64,000 bases of DNA from Rhodopirellula baltica SH 1 (GTDB lineage: Bacteria; Planctomycetota; Planctomycetia; Pirellulales; Pirellulaceae), in the NCBI RefSeq assembly GCF_000196115.1, contig NC_005027.1, forward strand, positions 5,452,001 through 5,516,000, written 5' to 3'. Shown here piece by piece: positions 35,688 through 45,259 of the stretch. Below the pieces are notes generated by a model. That model was not told the origin of the DNA and made no database searches. It saw only the letters and a program-made list of their open reading frames with translations. A program made the position numbers and the translations under genes. Each line of letters starts with the position of its first letter. Within the stretch, counting starts at the first letter, position 1.

Positions 35688-37772
35688 ATGTTTCAATCAC
35701 TTCTGCGAACTGATGCTGCTACTCGTGGAGTGCGATTCCTCCCTGGATCTCGGCATCTCCGCCTCGAGATGCTGGAGCGACGAGATCTCCTCGCCGCGGA
35801 CCCGCTACTTCAATTCGTTTTGTCGGCGCGCGATGAAAACGATGCGTTGATCGAGAACCTCCAGGGAGTCTCGGAGGTCTCCATCAACGACACGGAGTCG
35901 ATTGACTACCGAGTCAACGTTGGTGAGGAGTTCAATCTTCGCGTCGCCGCTCAGACGCTCCAAAGCGATTCCACGTTCGGCATCGATCAGATGTTCACAG
36001 ACCTGTTGATCGATCAAAAGGGCGTGCTCGCACCTGTCGTCGGAGAAGTCCAGCGAATCTCATTCCCCGTCGAAAACTTGTTTGCGCCGTCTGGGCAGGT
36101 GACGTTCTACTTTGATGACAATCCCTTGCAGACCGAGTCGATGTTGGCGGAGGACTTTCTTGGTGACACGAACTCGGAACTTTATTCCAATTTGGCGAAT
36201 GTGATCGTTTCGCTCTCCGACCAGATCGATTCCGTTGACCAACTCGAGATCAACGCCTCATCTTCTAGTTCAGGAGACATGGTCGAGATCGAGATTGAAT
36301 ATCCCAACCATTTGATCGTGGGCAGTGATGTCCCTCAACTCAACGTTGAGTGGATCGATAGCGGTGAAGTGATCGAAACTCGTTCTGAACAGATCGATAT
36401 TTTCGATGACGATGGAAATTTCAATGTCTATCCCATTATCGTCGCAATGCGAAATGCTACCCTGCTCGATGGGGTATTTGGGACCGTTTCGCTCGCAGAG
36501 TTCTCAACAGACAATCTTCAAACTGATTCCTTTCTGTCCGCTTCGGCTCACCCAATTCCGCTAGGGGGAAGACTTCCTGGCAGTTTGTATTTCAATATTC
36601 CGGTCGTGGCTATGCGACCCGCTGAAGACGTACTGGTCAGTTTGGGGATTCCGCAAGACTCCTCGGTAGTCACCACTCTGTCTGATCTTTCGAGTCCGGA
36701 CGGGAATCTCGAACTCAGTCCGGAAGAAATTGCATTCGCGGAGTCGTCGCGATTCCGGCTCACTGTCCTCGGTGGGGACGACAATGTCCCTCAACCTCTC
36801 GAAGTCACTCTTCCCGATGCGACGGCCAGCGACGTCGTTGTCCGACGGAACGGGGAACACCTTGAAGTCTTCGATCGCGTTTCTCAAACACTCTTGGTCG
36901 ATCGCTCCATGAGCGGTGTGCAGACTTTTACGCTCTTGGGTGCAGAAAATGTCGACGATCGAATCGAACTGGATTATCAAAGTGGTGGGCCGGTCCAGTT
37001 GGGCGATGATGAGAATCCAACATCGGAGACGGCGATTCGTATGCTGGGCCGTGGTGGCAACGATGTTGTTGTGATGGTATTGGATCCATCGTCGTCCGTG
37101 ACGGTCAGTGCGGGTTCGTCCTCTAGCGACGCCCTTGTCGGCGGCGCTTCGTCAGGACAGATCAACGTGCGTGTCAGTACTGACGAGCAAGTCATCGATC
37201 ACGAACTGCTTGGCTTTCAGTCATTGATCTTCGAGTCGTCTGAGGGAGTCGTGGTCGATCCTCGCGGCGAGTGGAAGTATGAATCGACGGAACGAGAAAA
37301 CGAGACGCTGACGCAAGTCTTTGAAAATGGTGTGACGCAGTTGCGTTTCCGTCGTACGGGTTGGACCAATGTGGTAAATGCTTTTGATGTCACGGGATCG
37401 GAGAACGTTCAATCGTTAGACGCATTACGGATCATCAACGAATTGAATGATCGCGTTCACTCCGATCCTGTAACGGGGGTTTTACGAGACCCGATACTTG
37501 TCGATCCGTATCCTCGGAACTTCTACGATGTCAATCGTGATGGAAAAGCAACCGCCTTGGATGCACTCCGAGTGATCAACTACCTCAATCTGATAGACGC
37601 AGACGCGGTTTCAGAACCCCTCGAAACAGACCTCCGAAAACCGAGCCACAGTGAATTGGACGCATCTGATTTTGTTTTCGCGTCAATGGATTGGTTGCAA
37701 GAAGGATGGCGAAAAGGAGACGTCTGGTCGAACGATGCAGTGATCGATGATTCGTCCAAAAGGCTATTCTGA
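35688..37772 (+). CDS. LEPR-XLL-type surface protein with C-terminal dockerin domain
   Basis: A 694-residue, acidic protein. The N-terminus is basic and contains LEMLERRDLLAADP, the LEPR-XLL-type motif shared with the divergent giant protein. The middle (about 40-590) is beta-rich without a named domain; GRGGNDVVVMVLD hints at a calcium-type repeat. The C-terminus carries a dockerin type I pair: NAFDVTGSENVQSLDALRIINELN and YDVNRDGKATALDALRVINYLN, each an Asp-rich calcium loop plus helix. Dockerins bind cohesins; a cohesin partner is not visible here. ATG 35688 is chosen over TTG 35643. The pairing with the giant gene suggests a joint surface structure. Confidence 0.85.
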   Translation: MFQSLLRTDAATRGVRFLPGSRHLRLEMLERRDLLAADPLLQFVLSARDENDALIENLQGVSEVSINDTESIDYRVNVGEEFNLRVAAQTLQSDSTFGIDQMFTDLLIDQKGVLAPVVGEVQRISFPVENLFAPSGQVTFYFDDNPLQTESMLAEDFLGDTNSELYSNLANVIVSLSDQIDSVDQLEINASSSSSGDMVEIEIEYPNHLIVGSDVPQLNVEWIDSGEVIETRSEQIDIFDDDGNFNVYPIIVAMRNATLLDGVFGTVSLAEFSTDNLQTDSFLSASAHPIPLGGRLPGSLYFNIPVVAMRPAEDVLVSLGIPQDSSVVTTLSDLSSPDGNLELSPEEIAFAESSRFRLTVLGGDDNVPQPLEVTLPDATASDVVVRRNGEHLEVFDRVSQTLLVDRSMSGVQTFTLLGAENVDDRIELDYQSGGPVQLGDDENPTSETAIRMLGRGGNDVVVMVLDPSSSVTVSAGSSSSDALVGGASSGQINVRVSTDEQVIDHELLGFQSLIFESSEGVVVDPRGEWKYESTERENETLTQVFENGVTQLRFRRTGWTNVVNAFDVTGSENVQSLDALRIINELNDRVHSDPVTGVLRDPILVDPYPRNFYDVNRDGKATALDALRVINYLNLIDADAVSEPLETDLRKPSHSELDASDFVFASMDWLQEGWRKGDVWSNDAVIDDSSKRLF

Positions 37773-37811
37773 TCTGCCGAGAAGGACACTGGCGAATTGA
37801 TTGAACACGTG

Positions 37812-40800
37812 TTAACGGCCCAGCAGCACGGGGACGTAGCCGTGCTCGCTGGGGTAAACCAGAAGCATGCGGCGTCCGTCTCCGGACAATTGGAGGTTTT
37901 GCGGGCGTCTGAGTCCGGGACGCGGGTGATACAACGTGCCCAGCGGTTGGCCGGTCGGGACGTGCCAGGCCATGATCCGCCCATCGTTATGACCTGAGAT
38001 CAAAACGCGGTCGTCGGCGAGAAAACGTAGCGACCAGATTCTCGACATTTCGCGGATATCTAAAAAAACCTGGTCGGTTTTCCGATCCCAAACCGTCAAA
38101 CGCTGGTCATTTCCAATTGCCACCTGCCGTTCGTCATTGCTAATGGCGACCACGCGCGGATGTGAAATCCTGTACTGATGGTCAACCTCGCCCGATTTGA
38201 TATTCAGTTCCTGCAGCGATTCTTCGTCGGCGGTCCCGCAAATCAATGTTTGATTGTGGTTGGCAAAAACGGCATTTCCGTTGTCGATCGCAGTGAAGCT
38301 TGCTATCAACTCGTGGGTGACCCAGCGATCGACCGATTCCCATACAAAAGCGAAACCACCACCGACAGCGACCAGGCGGCTGCCATCGGAGGAAAGAGCC
38401 AGATGCTCATCGCGTTGGGGTGGCGAATCGATTGTGGTCAGTGTCTGGCGAGTCCTTAGTGACACAATGGAAATCTGATTGTCGCTTCGCAACGCGACCA
38501 ATCCCTCCTCGGCTCGAAGGGACATTTTTTCGACCGGCAATCGGGTCGGTTCTTGCCCTCGGAGTAACAAGACTGGATCGGGCTTGTCATCCAATAGATA
38601 AGCTCCCTCGATAGCGACCGGAGATCTGAATTCACTTTTCGGGACGACACCATCGAGATCCCATCTTTGTGCTGTTCCATCGTGGCCGGCAGTGATGAAT
38701 TGGTTTGGGTCATCTTCTAGCCAACCTACAGCCAATCGCTTGTCGTCTTGTTGATAAGCGTTCCACTGTGTGCGCACTTCGCCGCCGACCTCTGATTCAT
38801 CTGTTCCGTGCAAGCGGATGATCTGAATCCTTCCGTCGCCATACCCCGCCGTCAGCCACATTCCATTGGAAGATGCTGCCAGCGATTTCGCGTAGGACGC
38901 ACTGACATTGAACGTGCCCCGTCTCGCTCCGGTCTCGCGATCAAAGACAGCCAGCGAATCAAAGTATCGTTCGCCAGCAATCAGCCACTGTTGATTCGGT
39001 CCTGCCCAACACATCGCACGGACATTTGTGAAGGGATCGGTCTCGATTGTCCGATCGTGCCTTGCAGCGGAAACGTCCCAGACATGAATTCCATCTCGTG
39101 TCGGAACCAACAATTCCTGGCTGTCAGGCGTGAACAAAAGAGTCTCATGACGATGATCATTGATAAGGCGAAATTTCTCATTCCCGTTCGCATCACCCAC
39201 CCAGACGCCAGCGTAACGAAAGCCCGCGGCAACGGACCGACCATCGGGCGACCAAGCGAGCGATTCGATCCCGTTCTCCACCGGCCGCACTTGGTGAATG
39301 CAGATTGTCTTTTCCACATCCCAGTACTTGATCAACCCCGACGTCGATCCACTGACCGCCATTGAACCGTCCGGTGAAAACGAGACGGCGTGAACCGGTT
39401 CATCATGACGTCCCAAGGAACGTCCGGCAGTCGTCGAGCCATCCAAGGGAAACATGACAACGCTACCATCTTCGCATGCACACAAGACAGCTTTCCGTTT
39501 CGATGAGATCGCGATTTCATGAATCGCTGAAGACGTTTTAAAACACTGGTTGGGTACTGGAGTGGCCGCCGCTCGAAAAAAGTGGGACAACGCTGATTGC
39601 TCAGTCACTCGACTACTGGATGGCAATGCGTGAGGGTGGGTTACGATCTTCGTGAGTTGTGACAACTGCAAGAGATCGCCAGCCTGATATGCTGACACTG
39701 CTTGTTGCAACTGATTGCATTCAAGCAGTTCATTCGCTTGCCGTTCTCGCGCTTCGCTGATCGATTTGGCTTGGCGAACCTCAAGCATTTTCCAAGTCGA
39801 AATGATGCTTGTCATGACCAATGAGACGAGCACCACGGAGGACACTGCGATTGCAAAGCGGTGACGGCTGACTGTTTTTCGAAACTGATAGATTGGTGAT
39901 GGAGGGCATGCCAAAACCGTCTGACCGGTGAGGTATCGCTGGATGTCATCTGCGAGTTCAGACGCCGATCCGTATCGCCGGCGACGGTCTTTTTCCATCG
40001 TCTTCATGATTAACCAATCCAGCTCTCCCCGAATGCTCGGGTGCAACTTCCGTTGAACGTCACCTTGTTGATGATTGACGTTTTCATTGGCAGAGAGGGT
40101 GCGGCTAACGACGCTAGGTCGAGGAGGTTGGATCTCACGTATGATTCGGCGAACCTCGTCAAAGCTTGCCGTTTTGAAGGTTTCACGATCAAACGGTGGC
40201 GCACCGACCATCAGTTCGTACAATAACACTCCGAGGGAATAGACATCGCTTCGAGTGTCGATGTCGATCGTCCCCATCTCCGCTTGCTCGGGGCTCATGT
40301 ACATCGGTGTTCCCATCAACTGTGCAAAACCAGTGTGGATCGTGATGTCGGTGAGCGGTTGGTCAAGTGCTTTGGCCAATCCAAAGTCGATCACCTTTGG
40401 AAGTGCTTCCCCATCGATTTCAGCAACCAAGATGTTGGAGGGTTTTAAGTCGCGGTGAATCACTCCTTTTCGATGAGCGTGCTGGACAGCGTGGCAAACT
40501 TTTTGGAAGAGACGCAATCGTTGCTCGATGGACAATCCGGAATGACTTGCATACTCAGTGATGGGCGTCCCCTGAACCAACTCCATTACCAGGTAAGGTT
40601 GCCCACTTTCCGTTGCCCCACCATCCAAGACTTTGGCGATGCAAGGATGGTCCATCATCGCCAGTGCCTGACGCTCGGCGGAGAATCGTGCTAAAGCTTC
40701 CTTCGTAGCGATTTCTGCTCGAATGATCTTGAGAGCAACTTTGCGACGGACAGGTTGTTCTTGCTGAGCTACAAAGACGCTGCCCATTCCACCTTCGCCG

Positions 40801-41105
40801 ATCAGCTCGCAAATCGAATAACGATCGATGCGATGCATCTGATTGGCTTTGAATGTCTCCGGCCAAATTCCCGAGCGGGTCGATGTCCACTGGGTCTCAC
40901 CAACACCCAAACAATCGACGAGATCATCCAGTCGGTTGGGTTCCTGCTGATGGTGGGACGCCATCAACCGCTCCACCGCCTTTCGCATTGGTTCATTTGA
41001 TTGGCAGGCCAGTGCAACGAAACGTTGGCGTTCTACGACATCATCAATTTCAATTGCCTGCAAAAACACATCCTTGATGGATTCTTGTTTGGGTGAATCC
41101 GACAT
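37812..41105 (-). CDS. Membrane Ser/Thr kinase with WD40-like propeller domain
   Basis: A 1097-residue Hanks-type kinase. An N-terminal ~95-residue helical region precedes the kinase domain (about 98-385): IGEGGMGSVFVAQ, VALKIIRAE, HRDLKPSNILV and IDFGLAKAL. A membrane span lies near 425-445 (FAIAVSSVVLVSLVMTSIIS). A short coiled-coil-like segment follows, then about 600 residues of WD40-type repeats (VHAVSFSPDGSMAVSGSTSGLIKYWDV, SLAWSPDGRSVAAGF, FITAGHDGTAQRWDL, LISGHNDGRIMAWHV). The propeller probably senses or scaffolds on the side opposite the kinase, or both face the cytoplasm if the span is a hairpin. The ECF sigma gene ends 9 bp upstream, marking a sigma-kinase unit. Confidence 0.9.
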   Translation of the reverse strand: MSDSPKQESIKDVFLQAIEIDDVVERQRFVALACQSNEPMRKAVERLMASHHQQEPNRLDDLVDCLGVGETQWTSTRSGIWPETFKANQMHRIDRYSICELIGEGGMGSVFVAQQEQPVRRKVALKIIRAEIATKEALARFSAERQALAMMDHPCIAKVLDGGATESGQPYLVMELVQGTPITEYASHSGLSIEQRLRLFQKVCHAVQHAHRKGVIHRDLKPSNILVAEIDGEALPKVIDFGLAKALDQPLTDITIHTGFAQLMGTPMYMSPEQAEMGTIDIDTRSDVYSLGVLLYELMVGAPPFDRETFKTASFDEVRRIIREIQPPRPSVVSRTLSANENVNHQQGDVQRKLHPSIRGELDWLIMKTMEKDRRRRYGSASELADDIQRYLTGQTVLACPPSPIYQFRKTVSRHRFAIAVSSVVLVSLVMTSIISTWKMLEVRQAKSISEARERQANELLECNQLQQAVSAYQAGDLLQLSQLTKIVTHPHALPSSSRVTEQSALSHFFRAAATPVPNQCFKTSSAIHEIAISSKRKAVLCACEDGSVVMFPLDGSTTAGRSLGRHDEPVHAVSFSPDGSMAVSGSTSGLIKYWDVEKTICIHQVRPVENGIESLAWSPDGRSVAAGFRYAGVWVGDANGNEKFRLINDHRHETLLFTPDSQELLVPTRDGIHVWDVSAARHDRTIETDPFTNVRAMCWAGPNQQWLIAGERYFDSLAVFDRETGARRGTFNVSASYAKSLAASSNGMWLTAGYGDGRIQIIRLHGTDESEVGGEVRTQWNAYQQDDKRLAVGWLEDDPNQFITAGHDGTAQRWDLDGVVPKSEFRSPVAIEGAYLLDDKPDPVLLLRGQEPTRLPVEKMSLRAEEGLVALRSDNQISIVSLRTRQTLTTIDSPPQRDEHLALSSDGSRLVAVGGGFAFVWESVDRWVTHELIASFTAIDNGNAVFANHNQTLICGTADEESLQELNIKSGEVDHQYRISHPRVVAISNDERQVAIGNDQRLTVWDRKTDQVFLDIREMSRIWSLRFLADDRVLISGHNDGRIMAWHVPTGQPLGTLYHPRPGLRRPQNLQLSGDGRRMLLVYPSEHGYVPVLLGR

Positions 41106-41114
41106 GCGTTGCCC

Positions 41115-41669
41115 CTAACCGTCCCAGTGAACCGCGAACCAAGTGCGAGCAAATTCCCAGTTCCGATAGGCGGTGCTTCGCGACATCTTCATCAATTCGC
41201 CAGCCTCGGTGATCGACAACCCGGCGAACACACGAAGTTCAACCAGCTTGGCAGAATCGGGATCGACTTTGAACAATCGCTCCAGCCCGTCGTCGAGATC
41301 GAGCAAAAGATCGGTTGCGGGCGTGACGTCATCCGCTACTTCACCTAGTGCGAGTCGTCGGCAGTGACCACCTCGCTTTCGACTTCCCCGAGCTCGTGCA
41401 GCGTCAATCAGAATTCGTCGCATCGCTTCGGCAGCGGCTGCATAAAAATGCCCGCGACTATCAAATTTCTGCAGACGTCCGCCAGATGCCAGACGTAGGT
41501 AGGCTTCGTTGACCAACGCCGTGGGCTGAAGAGTGCGCTCCCGATGTTCCACTGCGAATTGACTTTCCGCTATCGAACGCAACTCCTGGTAGACAGCGCG
41601 CAACAGGCCCTCCGACGCTTTCGCATCGCCCGAACGCACCTGGCACAACAGTTCAGTGACATCACCCAT
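41115..41669 (-). CDS. ECF-type sigma factor paired with WD40 kinase
   Basis: A 184-residue sigma factor of the planctomycete ECF type. Region 2: LLRAVYQELRSIAESQF and PTALVNEAYLRLA (the latter close to region 2.4), with FYAAAAEAMRRILIDAAR. Region 4: KVDPDSAKLVELRVFAGLSI followed by the helix-turn-helix EAGELMKMSRSTAYRNWEFAR. ATG 41669 is preferred over a GTG at 41693. It is transcribed just ahead of the WD40 kinase (9-bp gap), mirroring the pair at 8423-11364, though the two sigma factors are not close relatives. Targets are unknown. Confidence 0.87.
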   Translation of the reverse strand: MGDVTELLCQVRSGDAKASEGLLRAVYQELRSIAESQFAVEHRERTLQPTALVNEAYLRLASGGRLQKFDSRGHFYAAAAEAMRRILIDAARARGSRKRGGHCRRLALGEVADDVTPATDLLLDLDDGLERLFKVDPDSAKLVELRVFAGLSITEAGELMKMSRSTAYRNWEFARTWFAVHWDG

Positions 41670-41760
41670 TCTATCAGTGTATCTGCAGGCCACCCATGTG
41701 GCTAGGAAAACCTCCGAGCCGAAACGAGCGTCTCAACGGTCCGTGTCGAGCCCAATTCGG

Positions 41761-44700
41761 TCACTCTTCAGCGAAGGTGATGACTGGGAAGATTTCGGGG
41801 ATGTGGGAGTCCCAGACTCCGTGTTTGCCGAAGGCCCAGCCGCTGGAGTCGGTGGCGGGTTCGGGGGCCTTGGTCTTGTTGAATCGGAAGAGATCGATTC
41901 GCCACTGGTCACCGACCTTGGGTGGCAGCGATCGATCGTCGCCTTTGGCAAGCCATTTCATCTCCTTCCATGGAAATGCCAACTCGACCGTCCAGCCTTG
42001 ATCGACGTCGGAATCGTCGTTCAAGGTCCCGTTGATGTGAACGGCGGATTTGAAATTGGGAAAGTCGTAGCCTAGAAACGCGATGCGTTTTCCGCGTGGA
42101 TGGTTGGTGAAACCAACGCCATCGAACTCCTGTTGATTCGGAGTGTCTTTGGCGAGTTGTGGGTCGGATGCGTAACCGCCTTTCTCATACGCTTCCTGCC
42201 ATACAAAGAAACCTTCGTAGACGGTTCCATAGGAATTGATCTCGAACTCGTAGTAGGCGTCCTTTCCAGCGATGAAGACTTCGACGTCGTTGTCGTAGTA
42301 AATCGGATCGTCACGGTCTTTGTACTCCGCGTCGACATTGGGCTCCTCCAACCAGAATCCAATGTAGAGAAACTCGTCATCCCACAGGATGGATGAGCGT
42401 GTGTCGTAGCGAGTGGGTTGCCCGCTGACCAAGTCGACAAAGGAGGTGGTCTTGCGGGCTTGCTGCCAAGCTTCCTCGTCCAAGCGACCATCGATCGTCA
42501 GCTCCGTATCAATCTTCGCCGCGGTGTATCGTGGCAGATCCTTGGCAGGAACCAACGATTGAGGGAACGGCTTGGGCATCTCCACTTCGACAGAACTCGG
42601 GAAGGCGAGCTCGGAATCGGATCGCTCGTCCAAGGTTGTCGCGAGTGTTTTCAAACTTCGCGTGACCTGGCCTTCGAACAGCGTTTGACCACCGCTGGTG
42701 ATCTGGATCGGTTTGTCCAAGTCGATGAATCGGTCGTCCAAGAAGACCTCCATCTTGTTCACGTCCGAGGAGGTCAAATCAATCGTTTGACCGTCGACGG
42801 TTGCGATGATGGTCGCACCGGCTTTGACCGACGACTCCTCCACGCCCAACCAGTAGAAATGCGAATGAGTCACATCGTCTTGGACCCACACGATCTTGGA
42901 CGGGGTCACGTTTCGAGTGTGCTTCGCCATCCAAGGAAGTGCGACCGCATCTTCGCGATCCATCCAGTGGCCTTTGTTCGGGTAGATCTTCACGAAGTGT
43001 TCGTATCCCTCGGGATCCGCTTCATGCAGTTCAGCGAGCTTCGTTTGCCAATCCGCAGCGATTTGGTTGCGTTTGTAGGCGGCGTCTTTGCCTCCCATTT
43101 GCAACGCGAAGGGAACGTTGCGAAGTCCCAGGGCGGAGGTTTCGTTGGGGTGGCCAGCCATCATCGCGGCGGCTGCCCAGCGGTCGGACAGACGCGGTGC
43201 CAGTTGATACACGCCGTCACCGCCCGCGGAATATCCCATCACGTAGACACGATTTGGATTGACGTTTTCAAACGCGACCATGTTTTCAATCAAACGCACG
43301 AACATCGGATCGATGTGCTTTTGATGCCATAGATTCCATGTGTCGGTTGGTGCACGCGGTGCCACGTAGACACCTTCCTCGGGTTGATACAAACGTTTCT
43401 GGTTTTCCCACTGACGATCGTTGATCGCTTTCGGGGCACCACCACCGCCGTGCATGGAGATGTAGAGACTGCGGCCGTCTTCGGGTGCTTCGCCAAAAAC
43501 GCGATAGTCAAACGGCATCTCATGATCACCGTGGACCAACACCCGAGCCTTCATCTCCTCGGCACGAGTTTTGAGAAGAGTTTGCTTTTGATGCTCCGCA
43601 AGGATCTTTCTGGCTTGGACAACATCGTCCGCGGTCAACGCGACATCGCTGAACGATTGAGCGCGGATTGTCTTGAGATCCGCTGCCGGTTGGGACTGAA
43701 GGTAATCCCGGAGAGCTTTGATCGCGGTGGCGGGTTTGTCTGCCGATGATTCGGAGACGGCATCGACGGAGACGAGGTGGTGCTCATGCAATTCCTCATC
43801 CGCATCGGTGATGATGGTGTCACGAATGACTTGATCGCCTTCGCCGATCAAGACGGAGTACTTGTGTTGTTGTTTCAGTTCCACACGAAGATGATCGTTG
43901 GCATCGAATCCCTCGTCGTTGGTTTGACCTTCAAAGACAACTTCGTCGCCTTCCAGGACTCGCAATCGGCAACTGGCTCGGTGCCCATCCGCACCATGCA
44001 CCACGAACAACGACTCAGTCATGCCGGGCGGCAATGACTTTTGAAGAGCAACGTAGCGGTCGGTCACGTTCACAGCGGGAATGCTTCGAAGCTTTCGATT
44101 CCAAACGCATGGGAACGAGAGCGGGGTCTGTTTGAAACTGGTTGCATAGATCGCGTGAGCTTTTGACGATCGGTCTGCTTTGGTTGCATTGGTGACAAAC
44201 CAACCACGATCCAGTTCGTTCCCGGTTGGTTCAGCGGCACCTGTGAAATGCCAGCCATCGTCCCAGACTTCCACCCACGAGTGATTTCCGGATTGATTGA
44301 ACCACAGGGGCGTGCCCACAAACCGAGCGGGGATCCCAACAGAACGACAAGCATCAATCAGCAACACCGACAAACCCGTGCACGACGCCAACCCGGTTTC
44401 CATTGATTCCAGTGGGCTTTGATCCGCTTTCACTCGCCGGGTGGAATATTTGACGCCGACGTTTTTGAATAGTTTTTGATTGATTAAAGCGGCGGCTTCG
44501 CTCGGTGAGCTCGCTCCTTCCACCATCGGCAGGCATCGCGTTCGAAAATCGGCTCGCCACTCGTCACGTCGCTCGTTGATGCTCGCGTAGGGCAGAACAT
44601 TGTTGAGGAAGATGTCTTTAGGAATCTCCTTTGCCCACGGTGCATTGGTCCATGCTTGATAGGCCAGTCGAGTGTTTTCCAACAGGTAGTCCGCCGAAAG

Positions 44701-44907
44701 CGTTTGCAGATCACTCTCTGGCATGTTCGCGATCAGGAACTCGATTCCTTCCCGTTGATCCGCTGGGGCATCTGCCAGGGCTCGTTCCAGTTCCGCACGG
44801 TTGTCTCCCGCCAGAGCCAGTCGATCGGTGTCGAACTCCGCCGATGCGAGTCCAGAAAGGCCGAGGAGGAGCGTCGGAAGGATCACGGCAATCAACGGCT
44901 GTCTCAT
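41761..44907 (-). CDS. Exported transglutaminase / esterase / CBM9-like fusion protein
   Basis: A 1048-residue secreted multi-domain protein. Signal peptide residues 1-23 (LIAVILPTLLLGLSGLASA). A transglutaminase-like domain follows: GLASCTGLSVLLIDACRSVG (Cys nucleophile) and GNHSWVEVWDDGWHFTG (His and Asp). A beta-sandwich linker comes next. An alpha/beta hydrolase domain (about 460-690) has ISMHGGGGAPK, MGYSAGGDGVYQ (Ser) and NKGHWMD (His), resembling PHB depolymerase or feruloyl esterases. The C-terminal ~190 residues look like a CBM9-type carbohydrate-binding domain (IDTELTIDGRLDEEAWQQA, LYIGFWLEEPN, DNDVEVFIAG, WTVELAFPWKEM). The domain order is unusual. Substrate is unknown; cleavage of esterified polymer is inferred. 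Confidence 0.85.
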   Translation of the reverse strand: MRQPLIAVILPTLLLGLSGLASAEFDTDRLALAGDNRAELERALADAPADQREGIEFLIANMPESDLQTLSADYLLENTRLAYQAWTNAPWAKEIPKDIFLNNVLPYASINERRDEWRADFRTRCLPMVEGASSPSEAAALINQKLFKNVGVKYSTRRVKADQSPLESMETGLASCTGLSVLLIDACRSVGIPARFVGTPLWFNQSGNHSWVEVWDDGWHFTGAAEPTGNELDRGWFVTNATKADRSSKAHAIYATSFKQTPLSFPCVWNRKLRSIPAVNVTDRYVALQKSLPPGMTESLFVVHGADGHRASCRLRVLEGDEVVFEGQTNDEGFDANDHLRVELKQQHKYSVLIGEGDQVIRDTIITDADEELHEHHLVSVDAVSESSADKPATAIKALRDYLQSQPAADLKTIRAQSFSDVALTADDVVQARKILAEHQKQTLLKTRAEEMKARVLVHGDHEMPFDYRVFGEAPEDGRSLYISMHGGGGAPKAINDRQWENQKRLYQPEEGVYVAPRAPTDTWNLWHQKHIDPMFVRLIENMVAFENVNPNRVYVMGYSAGGDGVYQLAPRLSDRWAAAAMMAGHPNETSALGLRNVPFALQMGGKDAAYKRNQIAADWQTKLAELHEADPEGYEHFVKIYPNKGHWMDREDAVALPWMAKHTRNVTPSKIVWVQDDVTHSHFYWLGVEESSVKAGATIIATVDGQTIDLTSSDVNKMEVFLDDRFIDLDKPIQITSGGQTLFEGQVTRSLKTLATTLDERSDSELAFPSSVEVEMPKPFPQSLVPAKDLPRYTAAKIDTELTIDGRLDEEAWQQARKTTSFVDLVSGQPTRYDTRSSILWDDEFLYIGFWLEEPNVDAEYKDRDDPIYYDNDVEVFIAGKDAYYEFEINSYGTVYEGFFVWQEAYEKGGYASDPQLAKDTPNQQEFDGVGFTNHPRGKRIAFLGYDFPNFKSAVHINGTLNDDSDVDQGWTVELAFPWKEMKWLAKGDDRSLPPKVGDQWRIDLFRFNKTKAPEPATDSSGWAFGKHGVWDSHIPEIFPVITFAEE

Positions 44908-45259
44908 GAGATGGACTCAGCGTTCAAGTATCAGGCAGTGGCATGGAACAGGCATCCGATCGGAGCAGCGGTCACTGCTCCCTTTTAAACGACCGGTCAG
45001 GTCAACAGTATGACTGGCCAAAGCACACGCAACCACTGATGAACGGTCCTCGCCGGATGGAATGACTCCGCCAGCAAGAAATCTCCACGGAGTCATCTTT
45101 TGTTGTTTGGATCATCACCCAAGACGGCGTGTTAAGGGTGGTCGGTCGTCCGTATTTTATGTTGCTGCAGAAAACAGTGGCATTCGCCAAACTCGGAATG
45201 TCAATTGTTGGTTTGACAAATGGTGTCACCGCCAAGAACTCGCAACCCGCGATGAAATA
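44908..45259. other. Divergent intergenic region, no gene seen
   Basis: The 352-bp gap lies between the fusion protein gene (minus) and the cysteine synthase-like gene (plus). It contains the palindrome GACCGGTC (about 44990-44997). A long in-frame upstream extension of the plus gene from 45062 is not protein-like. Promoters for both genes should be present, but none can be assigned. Confidence 0.4.

Noticed and set aside
45062..45259. N-terminal extension of the cysteine synthase-like gene
   Set aside because: The 66 extra residues do not resemble any part of the family, and ATG 45260 gives the normal start.
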